Positions 51,169-60,000 of a DNA stretch of 64,000 nt are shown here, one piece after another. The notes beneath the pieces were generated by a model. That model made no database searches, was not told the DNA's origin, and was given only the letters and a program-made list of their open reading frames with translations. This stretch comes from a virus. The translations under genes were made by a program, and so were the position numbers. Where the stretch lies: the IMG/VR virus record IMGVR_UViG_3300009314_000003, positions 1-64,000 of that record; one strand, 5' to 3'. How positions within the stretch are numbered: position 1 is the stretch's first letter; every line of letters starts with the position of its first letter.

Positions 51169-53826
51169 ATGGCACTTCCTAAAATCACAAGTGTTTTGAC
51201 AGATGGAAATCTGGAACGGGCCGAGGGTAGTGGTAATCGTAGTAAACATATTACCATTATAGGTACAGCTGTAGATGGGCCAATGTATACATCGGTGACG
51301 ATCCGAGATCTGGATCACGCTGAGAGCATTTTTGGTACCTTCAATAGAGGAACTCTTCTCCGCGCCATGAATGAGGCATGGCAAGCCCAGATGGATAGCG
51401 GTAGAACTCCGTACATCTCTGGTGTGCGTGTAGGTGGTCTGGTTGCTTCGAGGGCTGATCTTGAGATTGAGAATAATAACTCAGAAGTAGCTCTAAAGCT
51501 TGAGGCTCTTTACCACGGTAGTCGATATAATGACATCGTTATCACCGAGGATAGTTCTAATGATGCTATCAAGATATACAACCCCGTATCTGGTATTTGG
51601 TCAACCTTCAAATATAACTGGACAAATTCCAACGCGGGAGGCGTAGATGCGCATAACGTCGTTGAACTGGCAAATGCCATCAATGCTGATAGTAATCTGA
51701 ATGGTATTTTGGTTGCATCGGTTCCTGAGATGATTGCTACGTTTGAGGTATTTGCTAAAAGCGGCGACGCTTTTGTGTCTTCCTCAAATAGTAAAACCAC
51801 TATCACCCTTAATGGGGCCGGTAGTGGCGATCTAAATGCAGACACTCTTTACCTGGACGGGTCATCGAGTACCACTACCATAGACGAAGTTCATAGACCA
51901 ATTGTAAGAGTGTCAAAGGTGTATGCTATTACTGATGGTGGTATCGAGGTTCTTGAGGGCGGAAGTTCTCAGGCTACGACAGTACATCTACCTCTGGCGG
52001 GCCGGAGTGATACTCGTTTTGATACCCTTCTCAATGTTATTGATGAGAACGGGACATTAGGCGAGCTAGCTCAAACCCCGGATGATTTGGCCATAACTTC
52101 AGAAGGGTATTTCAAAGTCCGGAATCAGGGCATTGGTATACTTGATCTTGATGTTGGTAGTATTACCTTCGATGCTCCCCTTGCTATTGCCGATGCCGAT
52201 ACTTCAAGTAATTTAAGTGGTACAGCATCAGCCTATACTACGGCTAAAAATTATGGTGCTGGTTACACTGCAAGCAATCTTGGAGCAGAATTCCAAGGCT
52301 TAACTAGATGGACAGTAGCAGGGGAAGAAAGTTCCTCTGGTACTTATCCTATCAAAGTTGAGTGGAAGGATCCCTCTGCAGGACCTAATGCGTGGCAGGC
52401 CGCCAATCTAGGCGACACAGCCTGGGCCCTTAGTTGGGCAAACGATCAAGCGACACTTACGTTCCCAAGCAGTACACCGGACAGGTATGACGGAATGGAG
52501 ATTAGAATCTCTTTCGATTCATGTATTGGAGTGTTCAATGAGAAGTCAACCCTGGCCGGGGTTGAGGAGTCTTCATCTTCCTTCCTGGATTACTTTGTGC
52601 GAGGTCAGGAAATCATCTTTGGTAAAGCCCTACCACATAACTTGGCAGTTCGTTACGCCAGGGTACAATACTATGAGCTCGGCTCCACAATATCTCTAGA
52701 AGATGCTGAGGCCGGCAAATTTAGTATTACTGGTGTAGGTATACAACCAGGTCCTGGGGGCGGTGCTCTTGGAACTAGCGATAGTACTATCGGCTTTGAT
52801 GTTATATACGCTCAGGATGAATTCAGTTTAAGTAGCTCTCAATCTCTTCTAGGTGGTACCTCCGGTACTGGTTTATCGGATAGTACTCTCTACAGTGAGC
52901 TAAAGGAGGCCTATGATAATCTGGATGCATTTGATTTTGACCTCTTAATCACACCTGGTGCATATATTGACTCCACAAAAGGTGGTTACAATGTACTAAC
53001 AGGCGCTCCAGAAGAGGTGAACGCAGGATTCCATGAGCTTATGGATGAGTTTCTCTCCGGTTATAATGGAGATGCCCGTGGTATTATGGGTTTCAAACCC
53101 ATAGTAGGTACTGGTATCAATAATACCATCAGCAGGAAAGATGTTGCCAGTCGTGTGTCCAAACTAACTGTAGTTGATTACAGTGATAATCTTCGTGCGG
53201 CTAACTTTCTGGCTAACTTCGACTCCAAATATATGATGGCTATTGATCTAGAACCTATCGTTATAGCTAAAGGCTCCCGTTATACAACTACGGGCGAAGC
53301 AATAGTTGCTGGTCACCTGGCAATTCTAGAGCCAGAAGAAGCCCCTTATCTTAGCTCCTTAACAGGTACACAGGGTCTTCGTTATCGTTACTCTAGTAAA
53401 GTAGCTGATGGCCGTAGTCAACTTGATGCACTAAGCGACATGAGAATAATAGGGGCCAGGATCGATGGTTACAGGGCGCGGCTCGTTGATGGACCGTCCC
53501 TTGCTGAACCTGGATCTGATTACGAACGCTGGACAACCTCCAGCATCGTGGCTGCTGTTATGAAAGATGTTCGCGCTGTTGCCGAACCATTCCTCGGACA
53601 TGTCTCTAATTTGCCTACACTACAGGCACTGGAGACTACTCTCCGAAGTAGACTTAATCAGCGAGTACCAAAGTCACTTTCCGCGTATTCCTTTAAGATC
53701 AAGTCTTCTCCGGCACAGAAGGTTGTTGGCATCATCGAAATCCCACTGACATTGGTACCTGTGTTTGAAATCCGTCAGATAAAGGTTACAGTTGTACTTA
53801 AGGCTGACGCCTCGACTCTGGCGTAA
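51169..53826 (+). CDS. Tail sheath protein (885 aa)
   Basis: Forms the contractile outer tube. The C-terminal 250 residues match the sheath family: ADGRSQLDALSDMRIIGAR, ALETTLRSRLNQ, and the closing strand FEIRQIKVTVVLKA used to interlock subunits. At 885 residues it is longer than typical sheaths (about 400-700), with an expanded beta-rich insertion in the first half, likely exposed. Ends just before a clear terminator. Confidence 0.9.
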   Translation: MALPKITSVLTDGNLERAEGSGNRSKHITIIGTAVDGPMYTSVTIRDLDHAESIFGTFNRGTLLRAMNEAWQAQMDSGRTPYISGVRVGGLVASRADLEIENNNSEVALKLEALYHGSRYNDIVITEDSSNDAIKIYNPVSGIWSTFKYNWTNSNAGGVDAHNVVELANAINADSNLNGILVASVPEMIATFEVFAKSGDAFVSSSNSKTTITLNGAGSGDLNADTLYLDGSSSTTTIDEVHRPIVRVSKVYAITDGGIEVLEGGSSQATTVHLPLAGRSDTRFDTLLNVIDENGTLGELAQTPDDLAITSEGYFKVRNQGIGILDLDVGSITFDAPLAIADADTSSNLSGTASAYTTAKNYGAGYTASNLGAEFQGLTRWTVAGEESSSGTYPIKVEWKDPSAGPNAWQAANLGDTAWALSWANDQATLTFPSSTPDRYDGMEIRISFDSCIGVFNEKSTLAGVEESSSSFLDYFVRGQEIIFGKALPHNLAVRYARVQYYELGSTISLEDAEAGKFSITGVGIQPGPGGGALGTSDSTIGFDVIYAQDEFSLSSSQSLLGGTSGTGLSDSTLYSELKEAYDNLDAFDFDLLITPGAYIDSTKGGYNVLTGAPEEVNAGFHELMDEFLSGYNGDARGIMGFKPIVGTGINNTISRKDVASRVSKLTVVDYSDNLRAANFLANFDSKYMMAIDLEPIVIAKGSRYTTTGEAIVAGHLAILEPEEAPYLSSLTGTQGLRYRYSSKVADGRSQLDALSDMRIIGARIDGYRARLVDGPSLAEPGSDYERWTTSSIVAAVMKDVRAVAEPFLGHVSNLPTLQALETTLRSRLNQRVPKSLSAYSFKIKSSPAQKVVGIIEIPLTLVPVFEIRQIKVTVVLKADASTLA

Positions 53827-53884
53827 GGTACAAGATGGACTGATCTAGAGCTAGTCTGGTCCAGAAGAAACTAACTCAAATCAG

Positions 53885-53912
53885 AAGGCCCCTATAACCT
53901 GGGGGCCTTTGC
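53885..53912 (+). terminator. Rho-independent terminator after tail sheath
   Basis: AAGGCCCC (53885-53892) pairs with GGGGCCTT (53902-53909), followed by T-rich sequence. It is about 60 nt after the sheath stop. Confidence 0.8.
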
Positions 53913-53938
53913 TTATTAAAGGGGTATTACCGCTCTGT

Positions 53939-53948
53939 GACATAACTA
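53939..53948 (+). promoter_or_regulatory. GACATAACTA element, copy 3
   Basis: Exact GACATAACTA, 27 nt downstream of the sheath terminator and 82 nt upstream of the tail tube ATG. Its place just after a terminator supports a promoter role. Confidence 0.6.
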
Positions 53949-54030
53949 ATTACAAGAGCTCAAGGGCCGGCAGTTAATACTGCATAGAGCTGAGGGCCAT
54001 TAACTTCTGAAACAAGGAGATGTAAATACA

Positions 54031-57000
54031 ATGAGTAATGTGTTTGATGTAAGTACAAACGATGTTGCTAAGACATTTACGACCTTCTCTGGTTCGGACA
54101 TCAAAGCGGTATTCGGAAATGTGGAGATAGGCAATCTGCAAGGCCTTTCACTCTCGGTAAACCGTGAGGTGAGGCCGGTGTTTGTGATGGGTAAATAGAT
54201 GATTTGCCCTTTCCTGCTAATATCGGGGAAATCTAAGGGCCAGTGGGCCTATGGCAATCCCGAGGCAAGCCCATTATGTGGCAGCCGTAGAGACTTGATC
54301 AGCAATGATCAGGCTCCGTTGAGAAAGACCCTAATACAGGGTAACGGAAGCAATACGCAGGAGCTGTCTAAATGAACGATCAAACACATCAGCTATTGAA
54401 TGGTAGTCTGTTGGGTGACGGTTACTTGAGCAAGTGCCAATATCATACCGCCAGTGATGGATACACACGCTGGCATAATAGTCGTTATGAGGAAGATCAC
54501 AAAGAAGATGACAAGTCCTACCTTGAGTGGAAGGCAACAATCATGAGTCAGGACTTTGATGTGAAGTGGGTATATAAAGAGGCACGCACGTTGGGCATTA
54601 AAGGACATGAGGCGGACTGTGGTCCTGTTTATCGAATTTACACCAATACGTCTACTGAACTGTCCGATCTACGGCAGATATGGTACCCAGATGGCCAGAA
54701 GATAATACCGGACTATCTGGATGACTTTGACTCCTCGACACTGACTTCCTGGTACTATGATGATGGCACCTATCATGTTCACCGTCAGATAATAGAGATC
54801 AGCACCGATAGTTTCACCCTTGAGGACGTCAAACGCCTCCAGGGATGGCTTAGAGACCGGTGGAACATTGAGGCTGCCATCAAGCGCAAACCAGGACACG
54901 CTATTAGGCGGTACTACCTTCATCTTAACAGGGAAGCCTCCAAGAGGCTCCTCAGTCTAGTCGAGGATGTACCAAGTATGGAACGCAAGAAGCCTATGGG
55001 CTGGGATGGAGTCTTTGATCGTAGTGAGACACCATCCAACTTTCATAGGCGGCTGAACGCTAGGCTGTCCTCAGGTGAGAAGCGGAAGCTAATAGTCCTC
55101 GACCTACAAGAGTTCTATGAACAGACTGGGCCGTGGGATGGTTTCCCAGCCGTAAAGTATCACTACACTGAGGATTGCATAAGTCCAACCCTGGCCATAC
55201 GCCACTTCGGATCATTCAAGGTGGCTCTCGAGTCGGCCAGACTGCCAACTAACTATATTTAGACAGCAAGAGATAGTCCATACCTACCGAAAGGTTAGGA
55301 TGAATTGAAATCAGATGCCGTGAGTTACTCGAAGGGTAAATAGATGTTTGCCCTTGTAAAAGCTAGCTCGTTCGAGGAAACCTACAGGGCCGTGAGGCGC
55401 CAAGGCAATCTCGATGCAAAGACGGTCCCGGGGACTTGGTTACCGGGATGCAGAGGCGGTAGAGACTGCACGCTAGCCAGCTGGGCCTCCAAGGGTCAAA
55501 CAGCTGAAGGAACAGTCCAGGCCCATGGGAAACCATGGAGAATTACTGAAACGCGGAATCGCAGGGTTGAGATGAATTGGCTCTGCTTAAATCCGGCTTA
55601 TATCGGTGAACGCCGAGAGGCTAATACCGAGGGGTATCCGTACCTGTGATGCAAACAATAGGAACTAACATAAATGTCTAGTGGAAAGTGGAAGAAGTAC
55701 AGATCCTGTCCTATTACTAGAGACGGGGTCAGAGTACTGTATGGGACTTTGCTAGGAGACGGATCCTTATTTAAGGATCCAGAGTGTGTGAATTATAGAT
55801 TTTCAGTAACACACTCTAATCGTCACTCAGATTATATACAGTGGAAACAGTCTATACTTGGACTTCCATCGAGTATTTGGAATGATGAGAAAAGAAACCT
55901 AGTAAAACTTCAGTCACTAGCCTGTACCGAGCTTACTTCTATACATACCAGCTTCTACAATGGAGCTGTTAAACGAATTCCACGTGACATTGACTTAACT
56001 GAACTGCTGTCACCTTTATCGATAGCTACCTGGTTCATGGATGATGGTAGCTACGATGTTGAGGAGGCAGTAGTTATATCCGCGTATGCTTTCTGCGAAG
56101 AAGATATGCTTCGTGTAGCAAAATACATGGATCACGTTTATGGGATTAAGATCAATGTCTGGAGTGATAATCGTGTTTACATACGCAAGGAATCACATGA
56201 CAGGTTCTTTAGTATTATCACTCACTACGTAAGTGAGGTTCCTTCTATGCATTATAAGGTACGCACTTGGATAAAACCAGGTGTCTCCCAGGTGAAACTC
56301 CTGGGGTATGACGAGCCCTGTAGAGACTATCCCACAGCCGTGGGATCATGGGATGGATTTATCCGCCCATGAAACGCCGGACTTGAACTAATAGAATATG
56401 AACTGGACACAAGAAGAAACTGAGATCCTGAGAGATAATTACTCCTGGAATCCAAGGACAGCTATGTTACTTCCTAACAGGTCTGCACATCAGGTAATAA
56501 AGAAGGCTAATAATATAGGCCTGAAGAGAGATGGGCGAGGTAGGATAGATACTCTAAGGGCTGACTATTTTGATCATTGGACCCCTAACATGACATACAT
56601 CCTAGGATTCTTCACAGCGGATGGAAACATATATGCACCACCAACCCGGGTTGATGGGGTTAGTGTTTATAAGATCACATTTGCCCAAAGTGACCCATAC
56701 ATACTAGAACTAGTATGTGATGAGTTGGGTATCTCAAGAGGGTATATTTATGGACAGCAAGGGCTTAATGCCTTACCTCAGGGCGGGTACCTGAATATGA
56801 TACATCCGATGTATAGGGTAATGTTTACCAGTAAGTATATGGTAGAGAGATTGAAGGAGCTTGGCTTGTCTGAGCGTAAATCAACACAACTCAAGAAAGT
56901 ATCCGTACCTAAGAAGTTCTTCGCTCACTTCTTGAGGGGCTACTTTGATGGAGATGGTTGTCTTCAGATATCCAATAACACCACACCAAGTATCACATTT

Positions 57001-60000
57001 ACTGGTGGATCGAGGCAGTTTCTTAAATCAATCGAGGCCCGAATCAGTCGTTATTGGGATCTCCCAGGTGGCAGACTAAGGCCCAGGAAAAGAAACAAGG
57101 TCTGGGATCTGCGGTATCGTAAGGCTACTTCTCTCGAGATCTTGAAGAGAATGTATGAGGGCCATCCAGATATTCTATGCTTACTGACTAAGTACAACAA
57201 ATATGCGGGTGTTATAGGTGATGATGTAATTGATATACCAGAAGTATCATACAATTACCGAGTCTATGACACTGGCACACAAGTTCAAGAAGATATAGTC
57301 CAGGAATAGAAGATAACGTAAGTTATTGATAATTCAGCACTTATATTGACCATGTTTGACCGCCAAGCCCTACACGACATCATGCGGAGTGCTCGCTATG
57401 TAGCCAAACCAGATGATTGGGCAGGGTCGGCGGGTGTTTCTCGTGCTTTAGGCGATGCCTCAGATGTAGGTAGTGACTACACCCTGGAGTCTCCATCATA
57501 TAGTGACCAGATTCCACCGTTCGATATTACACTCGTCGGTAAACCTAAATAAGAGATGAGTAATCTTAAATACGATAAAGAACAGTTAGTATCTGAATCT
57601 CTTATTGAACAGCCGCTCTCAGAAGCGATTCTGAGTGAAACACCGGGTGAATTCAGTGGATCCCTAAGTACCAGTCAAATCTGGGATATGGCAACACTGA
57701 GCCAAGCCACGCTGGGCTTTGATAGCGTGGAAGGTGCAACGACTACATCTCTGAGTCCCAACAATAACGAGATGCACGAGCTCCCGGCACCCCTTCGGGG
57801 TGATGATATAGTCTGTGCTTCAGGGAAACCTGAAGAAGTAGCGGATAAAGAGCCGCTATGGTAACAATACAGGTTAACGAGTTTGGGTCAGCGACAACAA
57901 TGCGAATACATGGAGTTCACCTCATTTCAGAGGGAACTGGTGTGTCGGTTGACAATCAGCCGCTTTCCCAAGAGATTGGGATTGACAAACTGGGTGAATT
58001 CGGAGGAAGCCTAAGTGCTATTGCATAAGGTAACTCCGAGCCAAGCCGTACTGGGCTTAGATAGTACGGAAGGTGTAGAGACTAGCTTGAATCATATAAT
58101 AATAGTTCACCAAAGTGTGTAACGAAAATGAATAAAGACAAACGTAGCATACTCTTAGGTATGTGTATAGGAGATGGTTACATAGGTGTCAGTACAGACA
58201 AACGGTGGAATACCAAATCCTACGTACTTAGGCTATGTCACTCAGTGAAGCAGAAAGCATATCTAGAGCATAAAACCGAGCTCCTCCATTCTGCTTTAGG
58301 TGGCAAGAAACCTAGAATCGTTGAGTATAACAATAATGGATACCCAGGTGTGAAGTGTAGCAAGACAAATAAGTACTTTAAGGTGCTTAGAGATTGGTTG
58401 TACAAGGATGGGGAAAAGGTTGTTACCCGTAGAATCCTTGATATGCTTACTCCACAAGGTATCGCAATATGGCATATGGATGATGGTAGTTTGTATACTA
58501 AACGCCGCAACGGAAAGGTTCACGCTTGGGAGTTATGTACCAGCACATATGTAAGCTGGGATGAAAACCAAGTAATAGTGGACTATTTTCGTGATGTCCA
58601 TGGAATACGCTTTACAATAGTCAAGGGAAAAGGAAAGTACAGGATTCGCTGTGGTACAAAAGAGGCAAAGAAGTTTATTGAGATCGTCAAGCCATTTATA
58701 ATACCATCAATGTTGTACAAAGTCCGAATGATCTCTGACAATAATGATTCAAGCCAAGAGCGCCCAGCACCCCACGTGGGTGATGATATAGTCCGGACTC
58801 CAATGAAAGTTGGAGAGATAAGGTTTAAACGGCCTTATGATAACAAGTCGTGATGACAATGTCCAAGAGGCGACACAACTGCCTCTCTTCTCGAGTAATT
58901 GAGATGCCTAAACCAGGCTTATATCAGGGGAGGCTAAGTCCTACGGGATATGCTAATCCTGAGGGGTTCACGCCCTGCAGAGACTCATCCACTATGGATG
59001 GATCCGGAGTGCTTTGTCAGCCGGATAATACGCCTGGCTCCCACTTTATGTGGGATGATGAGATAGTCCATACCTACCGAAAGAGTAGGAGTAAATGCAC
59101 AAATGACGTTTGTGGCTTTACCCAAGACGGGCTGGGTCACATTAAACCGTGCTTAATCGGGGAACCCTTACTGGGGAATCCCGAGGGGTGTTTCGTCCCG
59201 GTTACTGCCGGGAGTCTGACAAGCCCTGTAGAGACTGAATAGTATGAAACTATGGACTAACAAAGAAGTTGAGATCCTTCACGAGAACTATAGCTGGAAT
59301 CCGCGTATTGATGAACTATTACCGGATCGTCCCAGACGTCAGATTGTGAGTAAGGCAAACCGAGAGGGCCTGAAAGTAATGGGACGCGGACGTGCATGGG
59401 GCTTAAAGGTAGACTTCTTTGACCATTGGAGTGAGGAGATGGCTTATGTTTATGGCCTGATCGTTGCTGATGGGTGTATAATGAAGCGTAAGGATAGTGG
59501 TATAATGGTTATTGATATAACGCTAAATGATGAAGACCACATTAGGCGATTAGCCAATTTGTTGGGCGTACCAGAGCGTGTTTATAGTAACAGTGATGGT
59601 ACATATCATCTGAGGTTTGTTAGCAACTACATAGCCAAAAGACTGATGAAGCTTAAGGTTCCGTTTCGTAAGTCTCTTGTCCTTGGTAAGCTTCCTGTCC
59701 CTAAGAAGTTCTTCTCTCACTTCCTACGTGGTTACTTTGATGGAGATGGATCCTTCAGTATTAATGCTAAGGGCCGAGCTCCTATGCTTAGTTTCACATC
59801 AGGTTCATACAATTTCCTTCGATGGATTCAAGCAAAGTTAAAGAGGTATTATGGCTTTCCAATGGGTCGTCTTCGTAATAAGAAAGGCACCAATACATGG
59901 AATGTCTGGTATAGGAAATCTGCATCTATATTCCTAATGGCAATAATGTATAGGGATAAGGGTGACCTCTTTCTTCGCAGGAAGTATAACAGATACATTA

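Larger units (their letters stand above)
55568..57337 (+). ncRNA. Group I intron 3 (about 1770 nt) carrying two endonuclease ORFs
   Basis: The exon end GCAGGGT pairs with the guide GCTCTGC over 7 bp with U-G at the splice site. R is CTGTAGAGACTAT (56318-56330), S is AGATATAGTC (57291-57300), and the intron ends TTCAG before exon 4 (57338). One ORF lies before R (P6-side loop) and one between R and S (P8-side loop). Confidence 0.85.

Noticed and set aside
57346-57552. 68-codon ORF as an independent small gene
   Set aside because: It is tail tube exon 4 read from an internal TTG and extended a few codons into intron 4. Its sequence continues the tube family pattern from the preceding exon.
57556-57864. 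102-codon ORF inside intron 4 taken as a gene
   Set aside because: Its sequence overlaps the ribozyme core (R, P8 and S) and has no protein-like features or clear ribosome binding site. Best read as open frame by chance in an intron.
58850-59242. 130-codon ORF read across exon 6 and intron 6
   Set aside because: The frame crosses R, S and P9 of intron 6 and both flanking tiny exons. It does not resemble a protein.
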